Positions 27,162 to 37,249 of a stretch of DNA of 64,000 bases are shown piece after piece (within the stretch, counting starts at the first letter, position 1; the number at the start of each line of letters is the position of its first letter). The DNA comes from Phormidesmis priestleyi ULC007. GTDB lineage: Bacteria; Cyanobacteriota; Cyanobacteriia; Leptolyngbyales; Leptolyngbyaceae. The stretch lies in the NCBI RefSeq assembly GCF_001895925.1, contig NZ_MPPI01000018.1, positions 19,551-83,550 of the forward strand. The letters run 5' to 3'. Both the position numbers and the translations under genes were made by a program. Under the pieces are notes generated by a model that searched no databases, was not told where the DNA came from, and worked only from the letters and a program-made list of their open reading frames with translations.

Positions 27162-28430
27162 ATGACTACGCCTGTCTACGACGTTATTTTACAGCAGGGT
27201 CGATTGCTGCGCCCATCGGGTCAGAGCGAAACCGTAGATATTGCGATTCAAGACGGTAAGATTGCCGCGATCGCGCCCCAAATCGAGGCTACGACTCACC
27301 TTGAGTTAAACATTCACGAACAACTAGTCAGTCCGCCTTTTGTAGAGTCGCACATTCATCTCGACTCAGCGCTGACTGCCGGAAATCCGCGCTGGAATCA
27401 AAGCGGCACCTTGTTTGAAGGCATCGAGATCTGGCGAGAGTATAAGCAAAATCTTTCGCTCGATAACGTGAAGCAACGGGCGATCGCCACCCTCAAACAG
27501 CAGGCGGCTCAAGGCGTTCTCTTTGTTCGTAGTCACGCCGATGTCAGTGAAACCAGTTTGACGGCTCTGCAAGCTTTACTAGAAGTGCGAGAAGAAGTTA
27601 AAGACTGGATGACTTTGCAAATCGTGGCGTTCCCGCAAGATGGGATCTATGGCAATCCCAAAAACGACGAATTGATCGAAGAAGCCATGAAAATGGGTGC
27701 GGATGCAGTGGGCGGCATTCCTCACTATGAGCTAACTCGTGAGGATGGGGTGCGATCGGTGCATCGCATTTTTGAACTGGCGGAGAAGTACGATCGCTTA
27801 ATCGATATTCACTGCGATGAAATTGATGACGACCAATCTCGGTTTCTAGAAGTGGTTGCCGCTTGTGCAATTCGATCAGAGATGGGTTCACGAGTCACTG
27901 CCAGTCATACGACAGCGTTCGGCTCTTACAATAACGCTTACGCTTTCAAGCTTTTGGGATTTCTGCAACGCACTCAGCTTAATTTCATTGCCAATCCGCT
28001 CATTAACATCACGCTGCAAGGACGAACTGACACCTATCCCAAACGTCGTGGAGTAACTCGCGTTAAGGAACTCTGGCAGCAGGGCAGAAATGTCAGCTTA
28101 GGGCATGACTGCGTGCAAGATCCGTGGTATTCGCTCGGCACGGGCAATATGTTAGATGTCGCGTCGATGGCAGTGCACGTTTGTCAGATGACCGGAACTT
28201 CAGAAATTGACGCTTGCTATGACATGGTGACGGGAAACGGAGCTAAAACGCTGCACCTTGAAGACTATGGGATCGAGGTCGGCAAACCTGCAAATTTAAT
28301 CGTTCTGGATGCGGACGATCGCACCAATGCGATTCGGCGGCGTGCGATCGTCCGCTTTGTCATTTCGCAGGGGAAACTGTTGGCTGAAACCCAACCTCCT
28401 CAGACCACTTGGAGAGGAGCCGTAAGTTAA
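27162..28430 (+). CDS. codA: CodA-type cytosine deaminase; active-site residue predicts 5-methylcytosine activity
   Basis: A 422-residue amidohydrolase-fold enzyme that aligns closely with E. coli CodA along its length (shared runs such as NQSGTLFEGIE, IDIHCDEIDD, ASHTTA and DTYPKRRG). Metal and catalytic elements are present: HIHLD, the HCDEIDD His and Glu, SHTTA, and the metal Asp in LGHDCVQDPWY. E. coli CodA reads GHDDVFDPWY there, so the Asp at its position 314 is Cys here and Phe316 is Gln. Loss of that Asp is the known marker separating 5-methylcytosine deaminases from strict cytosine deaminases. A role in base salvage, upstream of purC (57 bases apart), is consistent. The usual permease CodB is absent from the neighbourhood. 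Confidence 0.9.
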   Translation: MTTPVYDVILQQGRLLRPSGQSETVDIAIQDGKIAAIAPQIEATTHLELNIHEQLVSPPFVESHIHLDSALTAGNPRWNQSGTLFEGIEIWREYKQNLSLDNVKQRAIATLKQQAAQGVLFVRSHADVSETSLTALQALLEVREEVKDWMTLQIVAFPQDGIYGNPKNDELIEEAMKMGADAVGGIPHYELTREDGVRSVHRIFELAEKYDRLIDIHCDEIDDDQSRFLEVVAACAIRSEMGSRVTASHTTAFGSYNNAYAFKLLGFLQRTQLNFIANPLINITLQGRTDTYPKRRGVTRVKELWQQGRNVSLGHDCVQDPWYSLGTGNMLDVASMAVHVCQMTGTSEIDACYDMVTGNGAKTLHLEDYGIEVGKPANLIVLDADDRTNAIRRRAIVRFVISQGKLLAETQPPQTTWRGAVS

Positions 28431-28486
28431 CAGATGAACGGTACAATGGTTAGGCTCAAATTTGGCGCTTGGGAGCGATCGTTGCT

Positions 28487-29215
28487 ATGTCGATCGGACA
28501 AAAAATCTACGAAGGCAAAGCTAAGATCCTCTACACCACAGACGATCCAGACATTCTATTGACGCACTTTAAAGACGATGCCACTGCCTTTAATGCTCAA
28601 AAGCGAGGCAGCATCCAAGGCAAAGGAGAAATCAACTGTGCGATGTCTGCTCACCTCTTCAAGCTAATGGAATCTAACGGGGTGCCCACTCACTTCATCG
28701 ACTGCCCTGCACCTAATGAGATGCGGGTTAAATCTGTAAAAATTTTGCCACTAGAAGTCGTCGTCAGGAACATTGCGGCGGGTAGTCTCTGTCAACAGAC
28801 AGGTCTGAAGCTTGGAACAATTCTCAGCAAACCCTTCGTGGAGTTTTACTACAAAAACGATGACTTGGGTGATCCTCTGCTGACGCTCGATCGGCTGCGT
28901 CTACTTGATCTGGCTACCGATGATCAGGTGGATCAACTAAGAAGAATGGCCCTGCGGATCAATGACCTGCTCACGGCTTTCTTTGACCAGTGTGGAATCA
29001 CTCTGGTGGACTTCAAGCTAGAGTTTGGCATTGATTCAAAAAATCAACTTCTTTTAGCCGACGAAATCAGCCCTGATACTTGCCGCTTGTGGAACCAAAC
29101 TGAAACTGACCCCGATCGCCGCGTCATGGATAAAGACCGTTTTCGTCGTGATTTAGGCAACGTTGAAGAAGCCTATCGGCAAGTGTTAGAGCGAGTTTTG
29201 GGTCAAGTCGTCTAA
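28487..29215 (+). CDS. purC: SAICAR synthetase (phosphoribosylaminoimidazole-succinocarboxamide synthase)
   Basis: This enzyme joins CAIR and aspartate using ATP in purine synthesis. The 242 residues from the ATG at 28487 (QKIYEGKAKILY) match the bacterial stand-alone form. Key stretches are FKDDATAFNAQKRG, PLEVVVRNIAAGS, DFKLEFG and LADEISPDTCRLW. An upstream in-frame TTG at 28469 is unlikely. It lies after codA in the same direction, so the two may be co-transcribed in nucleotide metabolism. Confidence 0.96.
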   Translation: MSIGQKIYEGKAKILYTTDDPDILLTHFKDDATAFNAQKRGSIQGKGEINCAMSAHLFKLMESNGVPTHFIDCPAPNEMRVKSVKILPLEVVVRNIAAGSLCQQTGLKLGTILSKPFVEFYYKNDDLGDPLLTLDRLRLLDLATDDQVDQLRRMALRINDLLTAFFDQCGITLVDFKLEFGIDSKNQLLLADEISPDTCRLWNQTETDPDRRVMDKDRFRRDLGNVEEAYRQVLERVLGQVV

Positions 29216-29389
29216 AAAACAACGCTCGATCGTCTTTCAGGGATTGAGTTGATTGATGAGTGGTGAACCCCAACAATGCGGTAGAATTTCACAGTTTGCT
29301 AAGGATTGTAACCGCTTCTTGATATTGTGATGTTGAGTCTGCTCATAGCAGAATTCTGGTGTGAGGACGTGCCAAGTAACGTGAACAAA

Positions 29390-31777
29390 ATGCGCTTATC
29401 CCCTGTTTTAATGGCAGCTTTTGCGGCTGTCGCCACCGTCGGCTGGTCGAATTCTGCAAAAGCCCAAACCCCTGACGGCTCCCAAGAGTCACGGGTAGAT
29501 TCTACTCAGGCGATGGAGACAAATTCTGCTGCTAAACCGAGTCAACAGCAAGAAAAGGCGATCGCGCTGAGAAAGCGATCGAGCCAAGATGTCGTTGTTG
29601 AGACGGTTAAGGTTGCCGGGGTTTCTGTCCCGGATACGATCGCAGCCCAGCCTTTGGCAAAACCTTTTCGGTCAAAATTGGCGATCGCCGCAGTTCAAAT
29701 TTCTCAGACTCAGGGAGGCGCAGTTGACGAGCAGCAGCCCACGCCAATCCAGCTTAACCCACCGTCTCCGACCTCGCCCACGCTGACTATTCCAACCGCG
29801 CCGTTAGCACCTGGTAGTCAGACCTCGCCGCCACCAACGGCGCAGCCGACTCCCCAAGAAACTCCAGCACCCGATAGCCAACCCGCAACCCCTGCTGTAC
29901 CTTCGACCACTCCACCTGCTACTCCAACACCCGAAACCACTGAACCAGAGCCTAGAGTGCTGGTTGGCGAAGTAGTTGTTGTCGGTGCAGAGGCAGATCT
30001 GCAAGCTGAGGTCTATCGAGTCATTCGCACTCAGCCTGGACGGACGACCACTCGCTCTCAGCTGCAAGAAGACATTAATGCCATCTTTGCGACCGGATAC
30101 TTTCAAGATGTCAAAGCAACGCCAGCAGATACGCCACTTGGGGTGCGAGTCACCTTTGAGGTGCAGCCCAACCCCGTCTTAAAGTCTGTGCAGCTAGAGG
30201 GCGCTCGTGTAGTGCCTGCTAAAGTCGTCAGTGATATCTTTAGTCCGCAATATGGCACCACGTTAAATCTGCGACAGCTTCAGACAGGCATTCAAGCCTT
30301 GACCAAGTGGTATCAGGACAACGGCTATGTCTTAGCCCAAGTGGTCAATGTGCCTAAAGTTGCGGCTGACGGCTCGGTGACGCTAGAAGTTGCAGAAGGG
30401 GTGGTCGAAGGGCTGCAAGTTCGGTTTGTCGACAAGCAGGGCGAAGATAAGGATGCCAAAGGCAATCCGATTCGTGGTCGCACTCGTGACTTCATCATCA
30501 CTCGTGAGTTTGAGCTAAAACCGGGCGATGTGTTTAACCGGACGACGGCTGAACGAGATCTGCAACGGGCGTTTGGGCTAGGCATTTTTGAAGACATCAA
30601 GCTGTCCCTTAACCCAGGTCAAGACCCTCGTAAAGTGATTGTGGTCGCCAACGTCACCGAAAAGAACACTGGAAATATTGGTGTTGCCGGGGGCTTTAGC
30701 TCTGCAAGTGGTTTGTTTGGCAGCGTCAGCTATCAGCAGCAAAATGTGGGCGGCAATAACCAAAAGCTGAATGCAGAAGTGCAGATTGGTCAGCGCGATC
30801 AACTCTTTGACCTGAGCTTTACTGACCCCTGGATTGGGGGCGATCCGTTCCGCACGTCTTACACGGTTAACCTGTTTAGACGCAGGACAATTTCGCTAAT
30901 CTTTGATGGCGGCGACCCAGAAATCGAGTTACCAAACGGCGATCGTCCTCGTGTCTTAAGAACGGGTGGCGGCATCACCTTTAACCGCCCTCTCGAACGA
31001 AATGTGTTTAAACGCGCTGAATGGAACGCTTCGCTCGGACTGCAATATCAACGGGTTTCGATTCGAGATGCCGATGGCAAACTCCGTCCTAGAGATGAGC
31101 TAGGCAACCTGTTGAGCTTTGACTCAAGCGGCAAAGATGACTTGATCACCGCCAGGTTGGGGTTTGTGCGCGATCGTCGCAACAACTTTCTGACTCCGAC
31201 CAGTGGTTCGGTTCTCAGCTTTAGCACTGAGCAATCGGTGCCGTTGGGCAGTGGCAGCATTCTCTTTAATCGATTGCGAGGGAACTATAGCTTTTACGTT
31301 CCAACGCGACTGACTCGATTTACGCCAGGATGTCGAGACAATAAACCTCTTAGGATTGGAGAAAAACCGCCTACAGGAGGCTGCCCGCAAGCGTTTGCGT
31401 TTAACATTCAAGGCGGCACCATAGTGGGCGATCTGCCACCCTATGAAGCGTTCCCACTGGGTGGAACAAACTCGGTGCGTGGCTATGACGAAGGCGACGT
31501 GGGCAGTGGTCGTAGCTATCTGCAAGCCACCGCAGAATATCGGTTTCCCCTCTTCTCGATTATCTCTGGTGCTTTATTCGTCGATGCTGCTACTGATTTA
31601 GGCACTGGAAAAAATGTTCCAGGTGATCCAGCAGGTGTGCGAGGTAAGCCAGGAAGTGGTCTTGGCTATGGCATTGGGGTAAGGGTTCAGTCTCCTCTCG
31701 GCCCGATTCGGATTGATTTTGGTATTAATGATCAAGGCGGGAACAACATTCGCTTTGGGTTTGGAGAGCGATTCTAA
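29390..31777 (+). CDS. bamA: Outer-membrane assembly protein BamA/Omp85
   Basis: The central protein that inserts beta-barrel proteins into the outer membrane, homologous to chloroplast Toc75. A signal peptide ends at NSAKA-Q. The frame is open from 29327; starts at 29381 (GTG) or 29390 (ATG) best fit the signal peptide. A ~130-residue Pro/Thr/Gln-rich linker follows ([16 protein letters not shown]), then about three POTRA domains ([48 protein letters not shown]), and a 16-strand barrel ending [22 protein letters not shown]. The conserved barrel motif is [15 protein letters not shown]. It heads bamA-lpxC-fabZ-lpxA-lpxB; the lpxC start overlaps its stop. Confidence 0.95.
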   Translation: MRLSPVLMAAFAAVATVGWSNSAKAQTPDGSQESRVDSTQAMETNSAAKPSQQQEKAIALRKRSSQDVVVETVKVAGVSVPDTIAAQPLAKPFRSKLAIAAVQISQTQGGAVDEQQPTPIQLNPPSPTSPTLTIPTAPLAPGSQTSPPPTAQPTPQETPAPDSQPATPAVPSTTPPATPTPETTEPEPRVLVGEVVVVGAEADLQAEVYRVIRTQPGRTTTRSQLQEDINAIFATGYFQDVKATPADTPLGVRVTFEVQPNPVLKSVQLEGARVVPAKVVSDIFSPQYGTTLNLRQLQTGIQALTKWYQDNGYVLAQVVNVPKVAADGSVTLEVAEGVVEGLQVRFVDKQGEDKDAKGNPIRGRTRDFIITREFELKPGDVFNRTTAERDLQRAFGLGIFEDIKLSLNPGQDPRKVIVVANVTEKNTGNIGVAGGFSSASGLFGSVSYQQQNVGGNNQKLNAEVQIGQRDQLFDLSFTDPWIGGDPFRTSYTVNLFRRRTISLIFDGGDPEIELPNGDRPRVLRTGGGITFNRPLERNVFKRAEWNASLGLQYQRVSIRDADGKLRPRDELGNLLSFDSSGKDDLITARLGFVRDRRNNFLTPTSGSVLSFSTEQSVPLGSGSILFNRLRGNYSFYVPTRLTRFTPGCRDNKPLRIGEKPPTGGCPQAFAFNIQGGTIVGDLPPYEAFPLGGTNSVRGYDEGDVGSGRSYLQATAEYRFPLFSIISGALFVDAATDLGTGKNVPGDPAGVRGKPGSGLGYGIGVRVQSPLGPIRIDFGINDQGGNNIRFGFGERF

Positions 31778-32673
31778 TGGCAGAAGTTGGGTTTCGGTTA
31801 GGGGCAGAAACCAGCCCGAGCTTGTCTTTACAACACACTCTGGCGCAGGAGGTGACTCGATCGGGCATTGGGCTACACTCTGGAACATCAACCCAGGTGC
31901 GAATTCGACCTGCCGCCCCTGGAGCAGGGCGCTATTTTGTGCGAGTTGATTTGCCCGATGAGCCGATTATTCCTGCCCAAATTGAGGCGGTTAGCCCCAC
32001 AATGCTCTCGACTGAGTTGATCAAAGGCGATGCTAGGGTTCGCACAGTTGAACATTTGCTGGCAGCGCTGGTGAGTCTGGGCATTGACAATGCTCGAATT
32101 GAGATTGACGGGGCTGAAGTGCCTTTATTAGATGGCTCCGCTCAAGAATGGGCGATCGCGATCGCTCAAGCTGGCACCGTTTCTCAATCTGCACGAGTCA
32201 CCCGATCGCTTTTAGAACCGATTTGGATTCATCAAGGCGATGCGTTTGTTGCCGCGATCCCGGCTCCAGAATTGCGGTTTAGCTATGGAATTGATTTTGA
32301 GTTAGCGGCGATCGGCAATCAGTGGCATAGTTGGTCGCCCGATCGCGATTCTTTTTTGACTGAAATTGCCCCGGCCCGCACTTTTGGGTTAGCTCACCAG
32401 ATCGACCAGCTTCGCGCTAGTGGTTTAATCAAAGGGGGTTCGTTAGAAAATGCTTTAGTATGCGACGCTGAAGGCTGGTTGAATCCTCCGCTGAGATTTT
32501 CAAATGAGCCAGTGCGCCATAAGCTTTTAGACTTAATAGGGGACTTGAGTTTGCTGGGAACTGTGCCGATCGCCCATTTTCTTGCCTATAAAGCAAGTCA
32601 CCGTTTGCACACCCAGCTTGCCCAAAAAATTTCCCTCGCCCTATATTCACCATCCAACTCATGTCAACCCTGA
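31777..32673 (+). CDS. lpxC: UDP-3-O-acyl-N-acetylglucosamine deacetylase
   Basis: The committed zinc-dependent step of lipid A synthesis. Zinc ligands are visible: His93 in [10 protein letters not shown], His248 and Asp252 in [12 protein letters not shown], with the catalytic His275 in ASHRLH. The 298 residues match the family core. The ATG overlaps the bamA stop by one base (TAATG), which indicates translational coupling, and the 3' end overlaps fabZ by 13 bases. Confidence 0.96.
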   Translation: MAEVGFRLGAETSPSLSLQHTLAQEVTRSGIGLHSGTSTQVRIRPAAPGAGRYFVRVDLPDEPIIPAQIEAVSPTMLSTELIKGDARVRTVEHLLAALVSLGIDNARIEIDGAEVPLLDGSAQEWAIAIAQAGTVSQSARVTRSLLEPIWIHQGDAFVAAIPAPELRFSYGIDFELAAIGNQWHSWSPDRDSFLTEIAPARTFGLAHQIDQLRASGLIKGGSLENALVCDAEGWLNPPLRFSNEPVRHKLLDLIGDLSLLGTVPIAHFLAYKASHRLHTQLAQKISLALYSPSNSCQP

Positions 32674-33182
32674 TTGATACAAATTCAGAAAATGCGGCTG
32701 CGCTCCCGGTTGATCTGCCCACTGAGGCCCCCGAAACCGCTCCCCCAAAAACCGTGTTCACCGTTGAAGAAATTCATGCACTGTTGCCGCATCGATATCC
32801 CTTTGCGATGGTCGATCGGATTATTGACTATGTGCCTGCAAAAATGGCGATCGGCATCAAAAATGTCTCCTTTAACGAGCCGCACTTTCAAGGACATTTT
32901 CCGGGCAAACCGATTATGCCAGGGGTGCTAATTATTGAGGCAATGGCGCAGGTCGGCGGCGTAGTGCTGACCCAAATGGCAGACGTGCAGGGCGGACTGT
33001 TTATGTTTGCTGGCATTGATAACGTGCGGTTTCGTCGCCCCGTAGTGCCCGGTGATCAGCTTGTCATGACTGTGGAACTGTTGTCTGTCAAGGCTCGTCG
33101 TTTTGGTAAGATGCGCGGTCGTGCCGAAGTAGACGGTCAATTGGCTTGCGAAGGTGATTTAATGTTTGCGTTAGTCAGTTAA
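32661..33182 (+). CDS. fabZ: 3-hydroxyacyl-ACP dehydratase FabZ
   Basis: This hot-dog-fold enzyme dehydrates 3-hydroxyacyl-ACP in fatty acid synthesis and balances fatty acid against lipid A supply. The catalytic His is in [13 protein letters not shown] and the catalytic Glu in [12 protein letters not shown] ~30-residue Pro/Ala-rich N-terminal extension precedes the usual fold. It lies within the lpx operon, as in many Gram-negative bacteria. Confidence 0.96.
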   Translation: MSTLIDTNSENAAALPVDLPTEAPETAPPKTVFTVEEIHALLPHRYPFAMVDRIIDYVPAKMAIGIKNVSFNEPHFQGHFPGKPIMPGVLIIEAMAQVGGVVLTQMADVQGGLFMFAGIDNVRFRRPVVPGDQLVMTVELLSVKARRFGKMRGRAEVDGQLACEGDLMFALVS

Positions 33183-33201
33183 TTTTGGGTTTTGCAATTT
33201 T

Positions 33202-34023
33202 ATGGCAACCCTGATTCATCCAACGGCGGTTATTCATCCCGGTGCTCAACTTCATCCAACGGTGCAGGTGGGGGCTTATGCGGTGATTGGGGACAAGGTG
33301 ACGGTGGGAGCCGGGAGTCTCGTGGGTCATCATGTGGTGCTAGAGGGACGCACCGAGATCGGCGATCGCAATCACATCTTTCCGGGGGCGGTGATTGGGC
33401 TAGAGCCTCAAGATCTGAAATATGACGGGGCGGTCAGTTTGGTTAAGATTGGCAACGATAATCAGATTCGGGAGTTTGTGACCATTCATCGAGCCACGTT
33501 TGCAGGTGAAGTCACGGCGATCGGCAATGGCAATATGCTGATGGCAAACGTTCACGTTGGGCATAATTGCTCGATCGAAGATCAGGTGATCATCTCAAAT
33601 GCGGTGGCTTTAGCGGGTCACGTTCACATTGAATCACGAGCGCGGTTGAGTGGCGTGCTGGGCGTTCATCAGTTTGTGCATATTGGGCGACACGCGATGG
33701 TCGGTGGCATGGCTCGTATCGATCGTGACGTTCCACCTTATATGACTGTGGAGGGCAATCCCTCACGAGTGCGATCGCTAAATCTGATCGGATTGCAGCG
33801 ATCGGGCTTAGCAGATGAGCATGACGGGCAGACCATGCAGTTGTTGAAGAAGGCGTTTCGGTTAATCTACCGTTCGGGATTGACGCTGAATGAAGCGATT
33901 GAGCAGCTAGAATTACTCCCTGAAAACGCGCATTTGCAGCACTTACAGTGGTTTATTCGCCAGTCTTTGATGCCTGGAAGAAGAGGACTAACGCCCGGAA
34001 AACGCACGAGGGATGACGGATGA
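33202..34023 (+). CDS. lpxA: UDP-N-acetylglucosamine O-acyltransferase
   Basis: The first acyl transfer in lipid A synthesis. About the first 185 residues form hexapeptide repeats of a left-handed beta helix (IHPTAVIHPGAQLHP, VGAGSLVGHHV), with the catalytic His in LMANVHVGHNCSIED. A helical C-terminal domain follows (QTMQLLKKAFRLIYRSGLTLNEAI). The 273 residues are close to the usual length. It overlaps lpxB by four bases (ATGA). Confidence 0.96.
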   Translation: MATLIHPTAVIHPGAQLHPTVQVGAYAVIGDKVTVGAGSLVGHHVVLEGRTEIGDRNHIFPGAVIGLEPQDLKYDGAVSLVKIGNDNQIREFVTIHRATFAGEVTAIGNGNMLMANVHVGHNCSIEDQVIISNAVALAGHVHIESRARLSGVLGVHQFVHIGRHAMVGGMARIDRDVPPYMTVEGNPSRVRSLNLIGLQRSGLADEHDGQTMQLLKKAFRLIYRSGLTLNEAIEQLELLPENAHLQHLQWFIRQSLMPGRRGLTPGKRTRDDG

Positions 34024-35216
34024 CCGATGAACCGCTCCAACCGTCAAAACCAGTCCGCGTTTTTATCAGCACAGGAGAAGTCTCTGGCGATCTCCAAGGT
34101 GCTTTGTTGATTCAAGCGTTGCAGCGACGATCGCAAACACTCGGCATTGAGCTAGAAATTCTGGCCTTGGGCGGCGATCGTATGGAGGAAGCCGGAGCAA
34201 AACTGCTCGGACACACTAGCACGATCGGCTCGATCGGGTTGCTCGAATCTTTGCCCTATGTATTGCCCACTCTAAAGGTGCAGCAGCAAGCAAAGCAATA
34301 TCTCAAGATCCATCCGCCTGATGTGGTGGTGTTGATTGACTACATGAGTCCCAATGTGGCGTTTTGTAGTTATTTGCCCAAACATTTGCCTCAAGTGCCA
34401 GTGGTTTATTTCATTGCGCCTCAAGAGTGGGTGTGGTCAGCGAGTTCTTACAACACCGATCGCATTATCGGCGCAACCAGCAAAATTCTGGCAATCTTTC
34501 AAGAAGAAGCCAACTATTTCAAACGCAAAGGCGGAAAAGCGACCTGGGTTGGGCATCCATTAGTCGATCGAGTGCAAGCGGCTCCGAGTCGAGAAGAGGC
34601 GCGATCGTCTCTGGGCATTCCGTCAGACCAAACGGCGATCGTGCTGTTGCCTGCATCTCGTCAGCAAGAGTTAAAGTATTTGATGCCTGTGATCTTTGAA
34701 GCGGCACAGCAAATTCAAGAAAAGTTGCCCCAAGCTCACTTCTGGATTCCGCTAGCGTTGGAGAAATATCGCTGGGCGATCGAGCAAGCGATCACAGAAT
34801 ACGGATTGCGGGCGACTTTGTTAGACAGCAATCAAGGACAGACGACCTTGCAAGCGATCGCTGCCGCAGATTTGGCAATCACAAAATCGGGCACCGTAAA
34901 TCTCGAAATGGCATTGTTAGATGTGCCGCAAGTGGTGCTTTATCGCGTCAATCGCGTTACTGCCTGGATTGCTCAAAAGATCCTCAAAGTTTCGATTCCC
35001 TTTATGTCGCCGCCCAATCTGGTGGAAATGAAGCCAGTCGTCCCCGAATTTCTGCAAGACGAGGCAACCGTAGAAAATATTGTTCAGGAAGCGATCTCGC
35101 TGCTTCAGCCCGATCGTCGTCAAAAAATGCTGGCAGACTATCAAGAAATGCGTCGCGCCGTGGGAGAAGTGGGAGTGTGCGATCGAGCCGCCCAAGAGAT
35201 TTTAGATCTGCTTTAA
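34020..35216 (+). CDS. lpxB: Lipid A disaccharide synthase
   Basis: A GT19 enzyme joining UDP-diacylglucosamine and lipid X to make the lipid A disaccharide. The N-terminal motif is STGEVSGDLQGALL. Other family stretches are YFIAPQEWVWSAS, VGHPLVDRV, LLPASRQQELKYLMP and AITKSGTVNLEMALLDVPQVV. The 398 residues are full length. Its TAA stop codon abuts a MITE-like element at 35216, so that insertion lies immediately at the operon end. Confidence 0.96.
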   Translation: MTDEPLQPSKPVRVFISTGEVSGDLQGALLIQALQRRSQTLGIELEILALGGDRMEEAGAKLLGHTSTIGSIGLLESLPYVLPTLKVQQQAKQYLKIHPPDVVVLIDYMSPNVAFCSYLPKHLPQVPVVYFIAPQEWVWSASSYNTDRIIGATSKILAIFQEEANYFKRKGGKATWVGHPLVDRVQAAPSREEARSSLGIPSDQTAIVLLPASRQQELKYLMPVIFEAAQQIQEKLPQAHFWIPLALEKYRWAIEQAITEYGLRATLLDSNQGQTTLQAIAAADLAITKSGTVNLEMALLDVPQVVLYRVNRVTAWIAQKILKVSIPFMSPPNLVEMKPVVPEFLQDEATVENIVQEAISLLQPDRRQKMLADYQEMRRAVGEVGVCDRAAQEILDLL

Positions 35217-35385
35217 CGTCAGTTCGATGAGGTTGTTCGCTTCGTTGTAGAGGGCTTGTGCCCCCTAAATCCCCCATTCTGGGGGACTTCAGTCCCGATT
35301 TTTAGTTCAAAGTCCCTCACTGGTGGGGGATTTAGGGGGCGTTCCAGAGGTGCAACCGCAGCGAGGGATCTCATTGAATTCACGT
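35216..35385. repeat. MITE-like element, copy 2 (7-bp target duplication)
   Basis: A ~170-bp relative of the elements at 8103 and 46033, with the same end ACGTCAGTTCGATGAGG, the CCCCCTAAATCCCCC/GGGGGATTTAGGGGG core, and a more worn right end (TTGAATTCACGT). It is flanked by TGCTTTA / TACTTTA (6 of 7 identical). It fills the space between the lpxB stop codon and the stop codon of the converging amidotransferase gene. Confidence 0.8.
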
Positions 35386-36125
35386 TACTTTAACAAGATG
35401 CGATCGACAAACTTTTCGATCAGTTGGTTGGCGATCGGCGTGTCTTGCAACTGATTTAAGATGTGATCGAGCAGATGTGGCTCGTCTAAATATCGCGCTT
35501 GATAGCGACTAATGCGAACGGCTATATCATGGGCATCGACTTCGGGGTGAAACTGGAAGCCGTAAAACGGTTTGTTAGCAATCTTGAAAGCGTGAAACGG
35601 ACAGAGATCAGAGTACGCCAACAAAATTGCCTCTTCGGGCATCAATACCGCCCGTTCTTTGTGTCCAGAAACGGCTAAAAAGCCATCAGGAACATCGTGA
35701 AAAAGCAAATCACTCGCCGCATTTTCAGTCAACCAAAGCGGATAGGTGCCCATCTCCATATTCGCTTTATCGACAATTACACTGCCTCCTAGCGCTTCGA
35801 CCGCCGCCTGAAACCCAAAGCAAGAGGCGAAGACGGGAATGCTTTCGTCAAGACAGTGAATGATCAGCTTTTTAGTCGGCTCGACAAAAGGATATAACGT
35901 GGGTTGAGTCACCGAGGCATCACTAGAACCACCGATGAATAGAGCGTCGTAGCCATCGATTTGAGCGGGGCTAAAGTCAGGTGTGGCAAAGACATCCAGC
36001 ACTGAAAACTGATGTGCCTCTAAGCGACCATAGCGCACAAACTCGTCTAACTCTTCTAGCCGAGTGATCGTGTCGCTACGAATTTGTAAAAGGAGAATTT
36101 TGAGATCCGATCGCTGCTTTGTCAT
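35385..36125 (-). CDS. Class I glutamine amidotransferase-like protein
   Basis: A 246-residue protein with the class I (GATase1) triad: the nucleophile Cys in FASCFGFQ, and His and Glu in FQFHPEVD. It stands alone, without the synthetase domain of GMP synthase, like the GuaA-type amidotransferase homologues found in many bacteria. It could act on a glutamyl or purine-type substrate as a glutaminase or peptidase. No partner synthase is adjacent, so the substrate is unknown. The last codons run into the end of a MITE-like insertion. Confidence 0.82.
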   Translation of the reverse strand: MTKQRSDLKILLLQIRSDTITRLEELDEFVRYGRLEAHQFSVLDVFATPDFSPAQIDGYDALFIGGSSDASVTQPTLYPFVEPTKKLIIHCLDESIPVFASCFGFQAAVEALGGSVIVDKANMEMGTYPLWLTENAASDLLFHDVPDGFLAVSGHKERAVLMPEEAILLAYSDLCPFHAFKIANKPFYGFQFHPEVDAHDIAVRISRYQARYLDEPHLLDHILNQLQDTPIANQLIEKFVDRILLK

Positions 36126-36239
36126 GAAACTTTTAGAAGACCCTTCGCCTAGTAAAACTTACTTCTCCCCTAAATTTGCACTAGCCGGGAGTTTTATCTT
36201 GAATTCACACAGACGATCGTTTGAACTGCGATCGCTCCC

Positions 36240-36467
36240 CTACAAAGACTCAAACTGCGCGGTAAATCCTTCGATCGTCATGCACTCATCTTGAAAAGAC
36301 TCCGCATCATTCACGTCTTCTACCTGAAATTCCATAATTCGCCGCTCATCGTCTTTCATCTTCTTGCTAGAGAGCGGTTTGGTTTGATATTTTGCGGCAA
36401 TGGCTTTAAAAGCAGTGGCATGAATGCGCCAGCTATCAGCAGAACAGTAAACGATGACACGCCACAT
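36240..36467 (-). CDS. Small conserved hypothetical protein
   Basis: A 75-residue protein from the ATG at 36467 (MWRVIVYCSADSWRIHATAFKAIAAKYQ); a start at 36482 is possible. The compact alternating pattern (strand, helix, basic PLSSKKMKDDERRIMEFQVEDV) suggests a small alpha/beta fold. There is no signal peptide or membrane helix. I recognise it only as the kind of short protein shared by cyanobacteria; no function is offered. Confidence 0.6.
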   Translation of the reverse strand: MWRVIVYCSADSWRIHATAFKAIAAKYQTKPLSSKKMKDDERRIMEFQVEDVNDAESFQDECMTIEGFTAQFESL

Positions 36468-36613
36468 GAGAGTTTGCGACAAGGGACGGGTTTATTGTCG
36501 CATTCGATGGGGAGCGTTGGGGCGATCGGGGATGATATTTAAGAGGGTTGAGCAGTGATAACTGTAACGACAAAACGTAACTACAATAAGGGAGCTGTAG
36601 CGATCGTCCAGCA

Positions 36614-36889
36614 ATGGAGTTTGAATGGGATGAAGAAAAGCGTCTTTCCAATCTTCACAAGCACGGAATTGATTTTGTTGACGTTTCCGCCGTGTTTGAT
36701 GGAGATATGGTAACGGTTGAAGACGATCGCCACAGCTACGGAGAGCAGCGTTTTGTTACGTTCGGTTTATTGCAGGGGCGAGTTGTCGCTGTTGTCCATA
36801 CTGAACGGGATGAGTTGACCCGCATTATTTCCGCAAGAAAGGCAACTAAATATGAGCAACGAGCCTATTTCGAGCAACTCTCAAACTGA
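36614..36889 (+). CDS. brnT: BrnT-type ribonuclease toxin
   Basis: A 91-residue toxin of the RelE-like fold that cleaves RNA. The family start FEWDEEKRLSNLHKHGIDF is present, with the later RIISARKATKYEQRAYFE bearing the catalytic Arg/Tyr-type residues. It overlaps the antitoxin gene by 38 bases, the usual toxin-first BrnT/BrnA layout, in which BrnA represses the operon. Plasmid or island stabilisation or stress response is the family role. Confidence 0.88.
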   Translation: MEFEWDEEKRLSNLHKHGIDFVDVSAVFDGDMVTVEDDRHSYGEQRFVTFGLLQGRVVAVVHTERDELTRIISARKATKYEQRAYFEQLSN

Positions 36890-37130
36890 TTGGCAACGAC
36901 TAGATGCAATGAGTGATGAAGACATTGATTTATCGGATTGCCCAGAAATTACGCCTGACCTTTTTGCCAAGGCTACGGTTCGACGGGGGTTACCTGTGGC
37001 AAAAAACAAGGCACAGGTGACGTTACGAATTGATAGTGATGTTTTAGAGTGGTTCAAATCTCAAGGACAAGGTTATCAAACTCAAATCAATACCTTGCTA
37101 CGATCGTACATGGAAGCACATCGGTCATGA
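36852..37130 (+). CDS. brnA: BrnA-type antitoxin
   Basis: A 92-residue antitoxin. The C-terminal half is a ribbon-helix-helix DNA-binding domain (KAQVTLRIDSDVLEWFKSQGQGYQTQINTLLRSYM). The N-terminal half (MSDEDIDLSDCPEITPDLFAKA) is the toxin-binding part and matches the BrnA pattern. It overlaps brnT and probably autoregulates the pair. Confidence 0.88.
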   Translation: MSNEPISSNSQTDWQRLDAMSDEDIDLSDCPEITPDLFAKATVRRGLPVAKNKAQVTLRIDSDVLEWFKSQGQGYQTQINTLLRSYMEAHRS

Positions 37131-37249
37131 TATTTGTAGTATCGCCAGCATTTTGCGTTTAGTTACGTCGCTCTGATTATGAGTGTTAGCAGTGATTGAA
37201 AAGCGATCGATATAATTAGTAATGTCTCTTGCTGAAGAGGTTAATAACT

